Below are positions 1 to 10,572 of a DNA stretch of 64,000 bases, one piece after another (positions within the stretch are counted from its first letter, which is position 1; every line of letters begins with the position of its first letter). Under the pieces are notes generated by a model. That model was not told the DNA's origin. It ran no database searches and was given only the letters and a program-made list of their open reading frames with translations. Made by a program: the position numbers and the translations under genes. This DNA comes from Bradyrhizobium sp. SZCCT0153 (GTDB taxonomy: Bacteria; Pseudomonadota; Alphaproteobacteria; Rhizobiales; Xanthobacteraceae): NCBI RefSeq assembly GCF_018129995.1, contig NZ_JAFCKS010000007.1:124001-188000 (forward strand), written 5' to 3'.

Positions 1-137
1 ACGTGACCTTTTCGGTCCTGATCATCCCGCACACGCTGACGGTGACGACGATCGGCGGCTGGAAGGCGGGGACCGAGGTCAATATCGAGGTCGATCTGAT
101 GGCCCGCTACGCTGCGCGGCTGACGGAAATGAAGTGA
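1..137 (+). CDS. ribE: Riboflavin synthase (alpha chain), C-terminal fragment
   Basis: Partial gene entering from the left edge and ending with TGA at 135-137. The last 44 or so residues read VTFSVLIIPHTLTVTTIG followed by VNIEVDLMARYAARL, which matches the conserved carboxy end of riboflavin synthase (the IPHT and VN-E-D motifs of the second lumazine-binding barrel). The enzyme dismutates two 6,7-dimethyl-8-ribityllumazine molecules to riboflavin. Lumazine synthase, which makes the substrate, lies 111 bp downstream on the same strand, as expected for a rib operon. Only the end is visible, so the start and any upstream riboswitch cannot be judged. Confidence 0.88.
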   Translation, partial: VTFSVLIIPHTLTVTTIGGWKAGTEVNIEVDLMARYAARLTEMK

Positions 138-151
138 CGGTGATCAAACTT

Positions 152-233
152 CGTCATGCGCGGGCTTGACCCGCGCATCCATCCTCTTAAGAGGTCTTGA
201 CCCGATGGATTGCCGGGTCGAGCCTGGCAATGA
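152..233. repeat. Intergenic imperfect inverted repeat
   Basis: The ribE-ribH gap is almost filled by an imperfect palindrome. The left arm starts GTCATGCGCGGGCTTGACCC and ends CATCCATC; the right arm starts GATGGATTGCCGGGTC and ends GGCAATGAC. Such extragenic palindromes are common in Bradyrhizobium and relatives. A related sequence occurs at 36,875-36,975. It could form a hairpin in the ribE-ribH transcript. Confidence 0.6.
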
Positions 234-248
234 CACAATAGGTTTACG

Positions 249-740
249 ATGGCAGACGCGCGGCGCGCACCTCTGAAGGACCAGACCGACATTTCCGGCG
301 CGCGCGCGCTGATTGTCGAGGCACGGTTCTATGACGATCTCCAGGACGCGCTGCTGGACGGCGCGGTGGCTGAGCTGAAGGCGGCGGGCCTGACGCATGA
401 CGTCATCACGGTTCCCGGCGCGCTGGAAATCCCGGCGGCAATCGCCATTGCGGTCGATGCGGCTGCCGCCAGCGGCAAGCCCTATGATGCTGCGATCGCG
501 CTCGGCTGCGTGATCCGCGGCGACACCATCCATTTCGAGATCGTCTCGCAGGAATCCTCGCGCGCGCTGATGGACCTTGCGGTGGCGCGAAAGCTGCCGC
601 TCGGCAACGGCATCCTCACGGTCAACAATGAGGCTCAGGCCTGGGCGCGGGCGCGCGCCAGCGAGCTCAACAAGGGCGGCGATGCCGCGCGCGCCGCGAT
701 TGCGATGCTGCGCATCAAACGCCGCCTGGCGCGGGCCTGA
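249..740 (+). CDS. ribH: 6,7-dimethyl-8-ribityllumazine synthase
   Basis: Condenses 5-amino-6-ribitylaminouracil with 3,4-dihydroxy-2-butanone 4-phosphate to give the riboflavin precursor. The 163-residue length is normal. Visible family motifs are VEARFYDDL near residue 24, VPGALEIP near 56 and ALGCVIRGDTIHFE near 84, whose His is the usual catalytic residue, followed by NGILTVNNEAQA near 120. The first 15 residues are a variable extension. It sits between ribE and nusB; the nusB start is 3 bases past the ribH stop, so the two are probably cotranscribed and translationally coupled, a very common arrangement in alphaproteobacteria. Confidence 0.96.
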   Translation: MADARRAPLKDQTDISGARALIVEARFYDDLQDALLDGAVAELKAAGLTHDVITVPGALEIPAAIAIAVDAAAASGKPYDAAIALGCVIRGDTIHFEIVSQESSRALMDLAVARKLPLGNGILTVNNEAQAWARARASELNKGGDAARAAIAMLRIKRRLARA

Positions 741-742
741 CG

Positions 743-1240
743 ATGGCCGATCACAGCAAAAAGCCGTCGGCTGGCACGGAGAAGAAGGCGAACCGGCGCG
801 GTGCGGCGCGGCTCGCGGCCGTGCAGGCGCTGTACCAGATGGACATCGCCGGCGCGGGCATCAACGACATTTTTGCGGAGTTCGAGAGCCACTGGCTCGG
901 TAACGAGGTCGAGGGCGACACGTACCTGCCGGCTGAAGCGGCCTTCTTCCGCGACGTCGTCTCCGGCGTCGTGCGCGACCAGAAGAAGCTCGATCCTCTG
1001 ATCGACGAGGCGCTGTCGAAGGGCTGGCCGTTGAAGCGGATCGAGGCGATCTTGCGCGCGGTGCTGCGGGCCGGCGCCTACGAATTGGAGCACCGCAAGG
1101 ACGTGCCGGGCCGTGTCGTGGTCTCCGAATATGTCGATGTCGCCAATGCCTTCGTCGACCGCGAGGAAACCGGCATGGTCAACGCCGTGCTCGACCAGAT
1201 CGGCCGCCAGTTTCGCGGTGACGAGTTCGGGCGGGGGTAA
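743..1240 (+). CDS. nusB: Transcription antitermination factor NusB
   Basis: RNA-binding helical protein that, with NusE (S10), binds boxA in rRNA leaders and keeps RNA polymerase processive. The 165-residue product has the NusB signature: RRGAARLAAVQALYQMDI near residues 18-35, DPLIDEALSKGWPLKRIEAI in the middle, and VVVSEYVDVANAFVDREET near the C-terminus. The N-terminal Lys/Arg-rich stretch is usual for rhizobial NusB. It starts 3 bases after ribH, and thiL follows 28 bases after its stop. Confidence 0.95.
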   Translation: MADHSKKPSAGTEKKANRRGAARLAAVQALYQMDIAGAGINDIFAEFESHWLGNEVEGDTYLPAEAAFFRDVVSGVVRDQKKLDPLIDEALSKGWPLKRIEAILRAVLRAGAYELEHRKDVPGRVVVSEYVDVANAFVDREETGMVNAVLDQIGRQFRGDEFGRG

Positions 1241-1268
1241 GGCGACGCCGGAGGTTAGGTTGACATCG

Positions 1269-2267
1269 ATGGCGACCTCGCAAAATCCTTCCGGCGAAGA
1301 CTCCCTCATCGCGCGCTATTTCAAGCCGCTGGCGACCGATCCCGGCGCGCTGGGGCTGGTCGACGACGCCGCCATCCTGCAATCGCTCGGCGGAGACATC
1401 GTCGTCACCACCGATGCCGTGGTCGAGGGCGTGCATTATCTTGCCGATGACCCGCCCAACACCATCGCGCGCAAGGCGTTGCGGGTGAATTTGTCCGATC
1501 TTGCCGCCAAGGGCGCGACGCCCGCCGGCTTCGTGCTGACGCTCGCGCTGCGCAGCAAGGCGGATGGCTGGCTCAGGCCGTTCGCCGACGCGCTGGGCGA
1601 GGACGCCAGGACCTTCGCCTGCCCGCTGCTCGGCGGCGACACCGTGTCGACGCCGGGGCCGCAGATGATCTCGATCACGGCCTTCGGCCGCGTACCTCAA
1701 GGTCGGATGGTCGGCCGCACGGGCGCGAGGCCCGGCGACCGCATCCTGGTGACGGGGACGATCGGCGACGCCGCGCTCGGCCTCGACGTGCTCACCGGCG
1801 GCGCGGCTGCAAGGGCGCTCGCGTCCGATCCTGCTGCAAGCGACGCACTGATCTCGCGCTACCGCGTCCCGCAGCCGCGCAATTTGCTGGCGCAGGCGGT
1901 GCGCGACCATGCGACTGCGGCGATGGACGTCTCCGACGGCCTGGCGGGCGACCTGACGAAACTCTGCGCGGCGTCCGGAGTCTCGGCCACGATCGATGTG
2001 GCGAGCGTGCCGTTGTCGGCCGCGGCGGCCGGCCTGATTGCGGGCAACGTCGTTTGCGTTGAGACGCTGCTTGCCGGGGGCGACGATTACGAGGTCCTGT
2101 GCACGGTGCCGTCGGCACAGAGCGATGCGCTGATTGCCGCGGGGCGGGCGGTGGGCCTCGCCGTCACGGCGATCGGCACGATCGTCGCGGGACATGAGCC
2201 GCCTCGCTTCCTGGACGGGCAGGGCAAGGAACTGGTGTTGAAGCGGCTTTCGTACAGCCACTTCTAG
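1269..2267 (+). CDS. thiL: Thiamine-monophosphate kinase
   Basis: Phosphorylates thiamine monophosphate to thiamine diphosphate with ATP. The open frame extends upstream into nusB, but the ATG at 1269 gives the family N-terminus (MATSQNPSGEDSLIARYFKP, carrying the GE-xLI motif), so it is preferred; the product is then 332 residues. Metal and nucleotide motifs of the AIR-synthase/ThiL fold are present: GLVDDAAIL near residue 38, VTTDAVVEGVHY near 54, GGDTVSTPG near 125, MDVSDGLAGDL near 220 and GGDDYEVL near 270. Co-directional with ribH-nusB, a frequent vitamin/nus gene neighbourhood. Confidence 0.94.
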   Translation: MATSQNPSGEDSLIARYFKPLATDPGALGLVDDAAILQSLGGDIVVTTDAVVEGVHYLADDPPNTIARKALRVNLSDLAAKGATPAGFVLTLALRSKADGWLRPFADALGEDARTFACPLLGGDTVSTPGPQMISITAFGRVPQGRMVGRTGARPGDRILVTGTIGDAALGLDVLTGGAAARALASDPAASDALISRYRVPQPRNLLAQAVRDHATAAMDVSDGLAGDLTKLCAASGVSATIDVASVPLSAAAAGLIAGNVVCVETLLAGGDDYEVLCTVPSAQSDALIAAGRAVGLAVTAIGTIVAGHEPPRFLDGQGKELVLKRLSYSHF

Positions 2268-2493
2268 GATTTGCTCCAAACCGGCGCTCGTGCCCTAAAT
2301 ACCTGCCGAGATCGGTCTTTTCGGCCGCTTACGGCGTTGCACCCGCATTCTGATTTTGGCAAGCTTGTGACCGACCAGGGCCACCCCTTCAGGCAAGGAG
2401 CGGCCCTGTTCAACATAAAGGCGCCGCACCGCACGACGGGAAAACAAAAGGCGCCGGGGGTACGTACATCAAGGATCTGAGGCAAAAAATCAC

Positions 2494-4614
<2,121 letters not shown>

Positions 4615-4638
4615 ACCTGCGGTGCTCTACAAACGACA

Positions 4639-4667
4639 AACCCGCGGTGCAAACCGCGGGTTTTTTG
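4639..4667 (+). terminator. Intrinsic terminator of hppA
   Basis: Stem AACCCGCGGT-GCA-ACCGCGGGTT (approximate arms) followed by TTTTTT, starting 25 bases after the hppA stop. GC-rich stem plus T-run is a classic Rho-independent terminator. Confidence 0.88.
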
Positions 4668-4694
4668 TTGTCAGCTTTACGGGAGACCGTCGCT

Positions 4695-4928
4695 GTGAAC
4701 TTCGAGACGACCAAATGTATGCGGTGCGGTTGCGACATGTTGGCGGCCGACACCGTCTGTCCGGCTTGCGGTAAGGCGCAAAGAGGCAGCCGGCAATCCG
4801 GGCCTCGCACAATGCTGGCGGTCGCGCTGGCGGCGGCCGTCCTCATCGCCTTCAACTGGTTCAAATCTCCTGCGCCGCAAGCGAGCCCGCCTACTGCACA
4901 TCCATCTGCAGCCCTTCCTTCTGGATGA
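4695..4928 (+). CDS. Small zinc-ribbon membrane protein, unknown function
   Basis: A 77-residue product beginning at GTG 4695. An earlier in-frame start would lie inside the hppA terminator, so it is rejected. Residues 8-25 form a zinc-ribbon (CMRCGCDMLAADTVCPACG: two CxxC knuckles), followed by a basic linker and one hydrophobic segment (MLAVALAAAVLIAF), then a Pro/Ala-rich tail. This fits a membrane-anchored zinc-ribbon protein with the ribbon in the cytoplasm; no specific role can be assigned. Its 3' end overlaps the convergent TctC-type gene by 38 bp. Confidence 0.55.
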   Translation: MNFETTKCMRCGCDMLAADTVCPACGKAQRGSRQSGPRTMLAVALAAAVLIAFNWFKSPAPQASPPTAHPSAALPSG

Positions 4929-5892
4929 TGCCGGCGAATTTCTTCGTCTCGGCATCCAGGAAGGCGGCAAACTGCTGCGGCGTGCCGTAGTCGGTGCGGG
5001 CGCCCATGGCGGTGATGTTCTTCCTGATGTCGTCGCGCTCCAGCATCGCCTTCACCTGGAGATTGAGCGCTTCGAGCACCGAAGCGGGAACGCCTTTCGG
5101 CAAGAACACCGAGAACCACGACGAGACGTCGAAATTCGCCAGCTCCGGCGCGCTCTCGCGCATGGTCGGCAGGTTCGGTGCAAGTTCGCTGCGCTCCGTC
5201 GTGGTAACGCAGAGGCCGGTGAGGGTGCCGCTCTGCACCTGCGGCAGGCTCGGATAGAGATTATCGAACAGGATCTGGATGTCGCCGGCGAGCGCGGCCT
5301 GGAGCGCAGGCCCGGCGCCACGGAACGGGATGTGGGTCATCTTCAGTCCGGTGAGCTGGAGGAACCAGGCGCCGGTGAGGTGAGGGCTCTGGCCGACGCC
5401 GGAGGAGGCATAGCTGAGCTTGTCAGGATTGGCCTTGAGGAAGGCGATCAGCTCGGCGATCGACTTGATGCCGGTCTTCGGATGCGCCGAGACGATGTTC
5501 GGGATCCGGATCATGTTGGAGACCGGCTGGAGCTGGTCCGGCTTGTAGGCGAGATTCTTGAAGATGCTGTAGGCGATCGCGTTCGGACCGGGATTGCCGA
5601 TCAGAATGGTATGCCCGTCCGGCTTGGCGCGGACCACCTCGGCCGTGCCGATCGTGCCGCCGCCGCCGGAGCGGTTTTCCACCACGGCCGACTGGCCCCA
5701 GGCCGCTTGCAGATGCGCGGCCAGGAGCCGGCCCATCACGTCGGTCGAACCGCCGGCGGCAGCCGGTACGACGATGCGGATGTTTTCGGTGGGCTTCCAG
5801 TCCGCCAGGCTCGATCGCGGCAGGATCGCTGCGGCCGAAAGGCCGGCAGCACCGGTAAGCACGCGACGGCGAGACAGAAATTGATTGGGCAC
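4891..5892 (-). CDS. TctC/Bug-type extracytoplasmic solute-binding protein
   Basis: Tripartite tricarboxylate transporter receptor family (Bug), periplasmic, 333 residues from GTG 5892. That start is preferred because AGGGAG lies just upstream and the protein then opens with a Tat-like signal, SRRRVLTGAAGLSAAAIL, ending near LADWKP. Mature motifs are IRIVVPAAAGGSTDVMGR and VVENRSGGGGTIGT, then PDGHTILIGN, typical of the ligand-closing loops of Bug proteins. There is no TctA/TctB partner in the neighbourhood, which is usual for the many orphan Bug proteins of this genus. Ligand unknown, probably a carboxylate. Confidence 0.9.
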   Translation of the reverse strand: MPNQFLSRRRVLTGAAGLSAAAILPRSSLADWKPTENIRIVVPAAAGGSTDVMGRLLAAHLQAAWGQSAVVENRSGGGGTIGTAEVVRAKPDGHTILIGNPGPNAIAYSIFKNLAYKPDQLQPVSNMIRIPNIVSAHPKTGIKSIAELIAFLKANPDKLSYASSGVGQSPHLTGAWFLQLTGLKMTHIPFRGAGPALQAALAGDIQILFDNLYPSLPQVQSGTLTGLCVTTTERSELAPNLPTMRESAPELANFDVSSWFSVFLPKGVPASVLEALNLQVKAMLERDDIRKNITAMGARTDYGTPQQFAAFLDAETKKFAGIIQKEGLQMDVQ

Positions 5893-6009
5893 GAATCCAC
5901 TCCCTGCTTCTTGTTTTGCGGGGAGCGTATGGAACCAGGCGCGCAACGGCAAGTCGCGCGCGACGGCAAGTGCCGCGCGGAGAGCGGCACGACGCCGCAG
6001 GCTGAAGGC

Positions 6010-6495
6010 TCAGTTAAAGCTGAGCAGCTTGAACAGCGGCGTGAGGTAGCTCATTTCCTGGCCCGACGTCGGCGTGGTGCGGCTGATGAAGTCGAAGATC
6101 TTGCCGTCCTGCAGGCCGTAATTCGCGAGCCGCCGCACGCGCCGGGTCTTGTCGAAATAGATCGCGATGACGCGCTGGTCGACCACCTTCTGGTTCATGA
6201 AGGCGACCATGCGCTCCGAGCGCTGCGAGATGTAGTAGAACACCTCGCCGTCGAGGGTTGCGACTGTGGAGGGCGTGCCCATCACGATCAGCACCTGGTC
6301 CTGACTCGCACCGATCGGAATCTGCTCCAGCGCGCCGGGGGGCAGGATGTAGCCCTTCTGGAATTGCTCGCCGGTGCAGCCCGCAAGCGCAACGCCAACC
6401 AGGGTCGCGGCCGCGAACAGCCGCAAGCTGCGCCAGCGTGCATGAAGGCCGCGCCGCTTGTTCGCGCGCAGGCCGTTCTGATTCGGTATCGTCAT
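6010..6495 (-). CDS. bamE: Outer membrane assembly lipoprotein BamE (SmpA/OmlA family)
   Basis: A 161-residue lipoprotein with an N-terminal basic stretch, hydrophobic segment and lipobox LAGC (Cys near residue 34). The downstream BamE fold is recognised by PGALEQIPIGASQDQVLIVMG, TLDGEVFYYISQ and VIAIYFDKTRRVRRLANYGL. BamE is a periplasm-facing lipoprotein of the BAM complex that stabilises BamD-BamA during beta-barrel insertion. The start at 6495 gives a canonical signal peptide; longer in-frame starts add unrelated residues. Divergent from the bc1 chaperone gene, a conserved neighbour pair in Rhizobiales. Confidence 0.9.
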   Translation of the reverse strand: MTIPNQNGLRANKRRGLHARWRSLRLFAAATLVGVALAGCTGEQFQKGYILPPGALEQIPIGASQDQVLIVMGTPSTVATLDGEVFYYISQRSERMVAFMNQKVVDQRVIAIYFDKTRRVRRLANYGLQDGKIFDFISRTTPTSGQEMSYLTPLFKLLSFN

Positions 6496-6593
6496 AGCGG
6501 AACTGATTCCGTCCCCTTGCGTCGCGCGAGGCGCTGAAGTACCGGGCGGAGGCTCTGAATGCAACACGCGCGCGCCCGCTTGCGGAAACCACA

Positions 6594-7157
6594 ATGCTTT
6601 GGCCGTTCAATCACTTCAGGAAACCCCGGCTAGCCCCGCCGGGCACCATTGAAGCCATCTATGGCATGATCGTGACGCAGGCGCGAGAACCCATATTTTA
6701 CCGCGACTTGGGCGTGCCGGATACGGTTAATGGGCGTTTCGACCTGTTGCTGCTGCATCTCTGGCTGCTGCTGCGCCGCCTGCGCACGGCCCAGGGCGCC
6801 AACGGACGCGCCACCGAGCTGTCGCAGGCGCTGTTCGACCGGTTCTGCGAGGACATGGACGACAATCTGCGCGAGATGGGGATCGGCGACCAGACCGTGC
6901 CGAAGCGGATGCGGGCCTTTGGCGAAGCCTTTTATGGCCGCGTCCAGGCCTACGACCAAGCCATCGAAGGTGGCGATGGGGCGCTGGCGGCGGCGATCTG
7001 CAAGAATATCTTGAATGGGACCGGCTTGGACCAGGCGCAGCGGCTGGCGGCCTACGCCCTGGCCACGGAGGCCGATCTCGGCCGGACCGACGAGGCTGCG
7101 CTGCTACTTGCGTCCTTCCGGTTTCCCCCAGCGCTCACTGAGGACACCACGCGATGA
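6594..7157 (+). CDS. Ubiquinol-cytochrome c reductase chaperone (CBP3/UQCC1 family)
   Basis: A 187-residue product resembling the ubiquinol-cytochrome c chaperone domain: IEAIYGMIVTQAREPIFYRD near residue 19, FDLLLLHLWLLLRRL near 50, LFDRFCEDMDDNLREMGIGD near 80, and KRMRAFGEAFYGRVQAYDQA. In mitochondria the homologue helps assemble cytochrome b of complex III; the bacterial role is inferred by homology. Overlaps the start of the following DUF177 gene by 4 bases (ATGA), indicating coupling. Confidence 0.88.
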   Translation: MLWPFNHFRKPRLAPPGTIEAIYGMIVTQAREPIFYRDLGVPDTVNGRFDLLLLHLWLLLRRLRTAQGANGRATELSQALFDRFCEDMDDNLREMGIGDQTVPKRMRAFGEAFYGRVQAYDQAIEGGDGALAAAICKNILNGTGLDQAQRLAAYALATEADLGRTDEAALLLASFRFPPALTEDTTR

Positions 7158-7735
7158 GCCGACCGAACGCCGAATCCAGGCCCGATCCCTGGCGTGCCCC
7201 TGTGATCGTCGCTCAAATTCCCGACACCGGCGTGCACCGCAAGCTCGAGGCCTCTGCCGCCGAACGGCAGGCCATGGCCGAGCTCGCGGGTTTGCGGGAG
7301 GTCCTCTCCGCCCAGGCAGAGTTCGACGTGGTGCCGAAAAGCGGCGGCCGCTTCGAGGTGACCGGTCGCGTCCGCGCCAGGGTCGGCCAGACCTGCGTGA
7401 TCACGCTCGACCCGATCGAGAGCGAGATCGAGGAGGCGGTGGACCTGATGTTCGTCCCCGAGGCGGAGGCGCGGCGGCTGGCCGACCTGATCGAGGAGGG
7501 GCAGGACGACAAGGCGCCGGCCGAGATCGCCGACCCGCCGGAGGCGATTGCCAATGGCATCATCGACCTCGGACGGCTCGCCACCGATGCGCTGTTCCTG
7601 GCGATCGACCCCTATCCGCGCAAGGAAGGGGCCGTGTTCGAGGCGGAGGTCACCGCCCCCGACCCGGCGGACCATCCGTTCGCGGTGCTGAAGGCGCTCC
7701 AGGGCAAGAAGCGGGACAAGAAGAAAGGCAAATAG
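7154..7735 (+). CDS. DUF177/YceD family protein
   Basis: A 193-residue acidic protein of the YceD family (DUF177), known for its association with 23S rRNA accumulation in bacteria and often found near rpmF-plsX. Visible features are the conserved VTGRVRARVGQTCVITLDP core near residue 70, an acidic segment containing VDLMFVPEAEA, DLGRLATDALFLAIDPYPRK near 140, and a Lys-rich tail (GKKRDKKKGK). Overlaps the upstream chaperone by ATGA. The usual rpmF is missing between it and plsX, as is normal in alphaproteobacteria. Confidence 0.88.
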   Translation: MSRPNAESRPDPWRAPVIVAQIPDTGVHRKLEASAAERQAMAELAGLREVLSAQAEFDVVPKSGGRFEVTGRVRARVGQTCVITLDPIESEIEEAVDLMFVPEAEARRLADLIEEGQDDKAPAEIADPPEAIANGIIDLGRLATDALFLAIDPYPRKEGAVFEAEVTAPDPADHPFAVLKALQGKKRDKKKGK

Positions 7736-8032
7736 CCGGGCATTCCCGTAAGAACGCCTTGCCGGGCGGTGCGAAGTGCTTGCCCGGATGGTTTGAGAGG
7801 CGCGTTTATCTATCTGATTTCGATATATTTCCTTTGAATTCGCCGGTCCGCTTCCGGATTGCCCAGAATGCAAAAGGCTGGGGGCAAGAGGTTGTTTCGG
7901 GATAACAAAACGCTATTGTCGCGCCCCGGTCCGGGCGCGCGTGGCGCTTGGCCCATCGCCATGTCCATGGCGAAGCCATTTTTGCGGGCCCGCTCCTTCA
8001 AGACCGCACCAGACCAGGTTTCCAGGACTTTT
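7736..8032. other. Gap upstream of plsX
   Basis: About 300 bases without a supported gene. The plsX frame stays open leftward to 7859, but no homology to PlsX is visible before 8033. An AT-rich patch (7808-7845) could hold the plsX promoter; I see no convincing -35/-10 pair and no clear terminator. Confidence 0.35.
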
Positions 8033-9094
8033 ATGCCAAGCAAGGTTCGCATCGCCCTTGACGCCATGGGAGGCGACGTCGGCGCCGCCGTGGTCATTCC
8101 AGGCGCCGCCATCTCGCTTCAAAGGCATCGCCAGATCGAGTTCCTGCTGGTCGGGGACCGCGCCAAAATCGAGCCCGAGCTCGAGAATCATCCGGCCCTC
8201 AAGGCCGCTTCGAAGATCGTCCATACCGACGTTGCCGTCGGCATGGACGACAAGCCGAGCCAGGCGCTGCGGCGCGGCCGCAAGACCTCCTCGATGTGGA
8301 TGGCGATCGACGCGGTGAAGAAGGGCGAGGCGGACGTCGCGGTCTCCGCCGGCAATACCGGCGCGCTGATGGCGATGGCGCGGTTCCACCTGCGCACGCT
8401 GCCCGGCATCGACCGCCCGTCCATTGCCGGGATATGGCCGACCAGGCGCGGGGAATCCGTCGTGCTCGACCTGGGTGCCACCATCGGCGGCGACGCGCAC
8501 CATCTGGTATCGCTCGCCGTCATGGGCGCCGCGATGGCGAGCGTGCTGTTCAACAAGCCCCGTCCCACTGTCGGCCTGCTCAATATCGGGACCGAGGAGA
8601 TCAAGGGGCACGAGGAGATCCGCGACGCCGGCGACATCCTGCGCGCGAGGAACCTGCCGGAGCTCGACTATATCGGCTTCGTCGAGGGCGACGGGATCGG
8701 CAAGGGGCTGTCCGACGTCATCGTGACCGAAGGTTTCAGCGGCAATATCGCGCTCAAGGCAGCCGAGGGAACCGCACGCCAGATGGCGGAATTACTCCGC
8801 AACGAGATGCAGCGGAGCTGGCTGTCCAAGCTGGGCTATCTGTTCGCGCGGGGCGCCTTTCAGGCCCTGCGCAACAAGATGGACCCGAACAAGTCCAACG
8901 GCGGTGTGTTCCTGGGACTGCGCGGACTAGTGGTCAAGAGCCACGGCGGAATCAGCGCCGAAGGCTTTGCCTATGCGATCGATGTTGGCTATGAGATGGC
9001 GCAATACGATCTCCTGAACAAGATCAATCAGACGCTCAACCGCGAGGGTGGTGCACTCAGTTCCGTGCCAACCGCGCCGGAGGATGTTTCGTGA
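8033..9094 (+). CDS. plsX: Phosphate acyltransferase PlsX
   Basis: Converts acyl-ACP to acyl-phosphate, the donor for PlsY in phospholipid synthesis. ATG 8033 (preceded by AGGA) gives a 353-residue protein starting MPSKVRIALDAMGGDVGAAV, the canonical PlsX N-terminus. Further motifs are ADVAVSAGNTGALMAMA near 100, GIDRPSIAG, VVLDLGATI, NIGTEE-KG near 180, and EGFSGNIALKAAEGTA near 240. Its stop overlaps the fabH start (GTGA), so PlsX and FabH are translationally coupled, matching their joint role in fatty acid and phospholipid synthesis. Confidence 0.95.
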   Translation: MPSKVRIALDAMGGDVGAAVVIPGAAISLQRHRQIEFLLVGDRAKIEPELENHPALKAASKIVHTDVAVGMDDKPSQALRRGRKTSSMWMAIDAVKKGEADVAVSAGNTGALMAMARFHLRTLPGIDRPSIAGIWPTRRGESVVLDLGATIGGDAHHLVSLAVMGAAMASVLFNKPRPTVGLLNIGTEEIKGHEEIRDAGDILRARNLPELDYIGFVEGDGIGKGLSDVIVTEGFSGNIALKAAEGTARQMAELLRNEMQRSWLSKLGYLFARGAFQALRNKMDPNKSNGGVFLGLRGLVVKSHGGISAEGFAYAIDVGYEMAQYDLLNKINQTLNREGGALSSVPTAPEDVS

Positions 9095-10071
9095 CTCAAA
9101 TTCGTTCGGTCGTGCTGGGCTGCGGCTCTTATTTGCCGGAGCAGGTGGTGACCAACGCCCAATTGGCGACGCGCATCGACACGTCCGACGAGTGGATCGT
9201 GCAGCGCACCGGCATTCGCGAGCGGCACATTGCGGCCGAGGGCGAGTTCACCTCTCACCTGGCGCTCAGGGCGGCACAGGCTGCGCTGGCCGACGCCGGC
9301 GTGGACGCGCAGTCGATCGAACTGATCGTGCTGGCGACCTCGACGCCCGACAACACCTTTCCCGCAACCGCGGTCGCCGTGCAGCACGGGCTCGGCATCA
9401 ACCATGGCGCGGCCTTCGACCTCCAGGCGGTGTGCTCGGGCTTCGTGTTCGCGCTCGCCACCGCCGACAATTTCCTGCGTACCGGCGCCTTCAAGCGCGC
9501 GCTGGTGATCGGCGCCGAGACCTTCTCGCGCATCCTCGACTGGAACGACCGCGGCACCTGCGTGCTGTTCGGCGACGGTGCCGGCGCGGTGGTGCTGGAG
9601 GCGCAGGAGCAGCCGGGCAATGCGGCAACCGACCGCGGCGTGGTGACCACGCATTTGCGCTCCGACGGCCGCCACAAGGCAAAGCTGTTCGTCGACGGCG
9701 GGCCGTCCTCGACCCAGACCGTCGGCCATCTGCGCATGGAAGGCCGCGAGGTCTTCAAGCACGCGGTCGGCATGATCACCGACGTCATCGTCGATGCCTT
9801 CGAGGCGACCGGCCTGAACGCCGACAGCATCGACTGGTTCGTGCCGCACCAGGCCAACAAGCGAATCATCGACGCCTCCGCTCACAAGCTCCACATCGCG
9901 CCGGAGAAGGTGGTGCTGACGGTGGACCGTCACGGCAACACCTCGGCGGCCTCGATTCCGCTGGCGCTGTCGGCGGCGCGCAAGGATGGCCGCATCAAGC
10001 GCGGCGATCTGGTTTTGCTGGAAGCGATGGGCGGCGGCTTCACCTGGGGCTCCGCGCTGGTGCGCTGGTAA
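9091..10071 (+). CDS. fabH: Beta-ketoacyl-ACP synthase III
   Basis: Initiates fatty acid elongation by condensing acetyl-CoA with malonyl-ACP. 326 residues from GTG 9091, overlapping plsX. The catalytic triad is intact: Cys in QAVCSGFVFAL near residue 113, His in DWFVPHQANKRI near 251, and Asn in DRHGNTSAASIP near 281. N-terminal TSDEWIVQRTGIRERH and C-terminal MGGGFTWGSALVRW are standard FabH signatures. Next to plsX upstream and ihfA downstream, the order seen across Rhizobiales. Confidence 0.96.
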   Translation: MTQIRSVVLGCGSYLPEQVVTNAQLATRIDTSDEWIVQRTGIRERHIAAEGEFTSHLALRAAQAALADAGVDAQSIELIVLATSTPDNTFPATAVAVQHGLGINHGAAFDLQAVCSGFVFALATADNFLRTGAFKRALVIGAETFSRILDWNDRGTCVLFGDGAGAVVLEAQEQPGNAATDRGVVTTHLRSDGRHKAKLFVDGGPSSTQTVGHLRMEGREVFKHAVGMITDVIVDAFEATGLNADSIDWFVPHQANKRIIDASAHKLHIAPEKVVLTVDRHGNTSAASIPLALSAARKDGRIKRGDLVLLEAMGGGFTWGSALVRW

Positions 10072-10204
10072 GCCACAGTCGATAAAATTTTGCCCGAATC
10101 AACGCGGATTATCGATGCGTCTGCATTGATGAGCGCTGTTGACCGTCGTATCGTAACCTCATAATTTCAGACAACAATTGTTCGCCGTGATGTGGGGCAG
10201 GGCG

Positions 10205-10546
10205 ATGACCGATCAAAGTAAAACCGTAACGCGTGTCGATCTGTGCGAAGCCGTCTACCAGAAGGTGGGGCTGTCGCGCACGGAATCGTCTGCCTTCGTG
10301 GAACTCGTCCTGAAGGAGATCACCGACTGCCTGGAGAAGGGCGAGACGGTGAAGCTGTCCTCGTTCGGGTCCTTCATGGTCCGCAAGAAGGGTCAGCGAA
10401 TCGGTCGCAACCCGAAGACCGGCACCGAGGTGCCGATCTCGCCGCGCCGGGTCATGGTGTTCAAGCCGTCGGCGATCCTGAAGCAGCGGATCAACGCGCA
10501 GCACCGCACCAATGGCGATGCCAGCAAGGCTCAACCCGAGGCGTAA
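10205..10546 (+). CDS. ihfA: Integration host factor subunit alpha
   Basis: DNA-bending nucleoid protein, one half of IHF. ATG 10205 (behind GGGGCAGGG) gives 113 residues beginning MTDQSKTVTRVDLCEAVYQK. The HU/IHF signature is clear: ETVKLSSFGSFMVRKKGQR near 45 and GRNPKTGTEVPISPRRVM near 65, containing the Pro that intercalates in the DNA minor groove. IHF-alpha rather than HU is supported by the GLSRTES-AFVELVLKEI N-terminal region and by the merR neighbour, a conserved pairing. Confidence 0.95.
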   Translation: MTDQSKTVTRVDLCEAVYQKVGLSRTESSAFVELVLKEITDCLEKGETVKLSSFGSFMVRKKGQRIGRNPKTGTEVPISPRRVMVFKPSAILKQRINAQHRTNGDASKAQPEA

Positions 10547-10572
10547 CTCGCCTTTCGGAAAGGATATTGCAT

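Noticed and set aside
2271..2480. 69-residue ORF between thiL and hppA
   Set aside because: Composition not protein-like and no good ribosome site; more likely the hppA leader.
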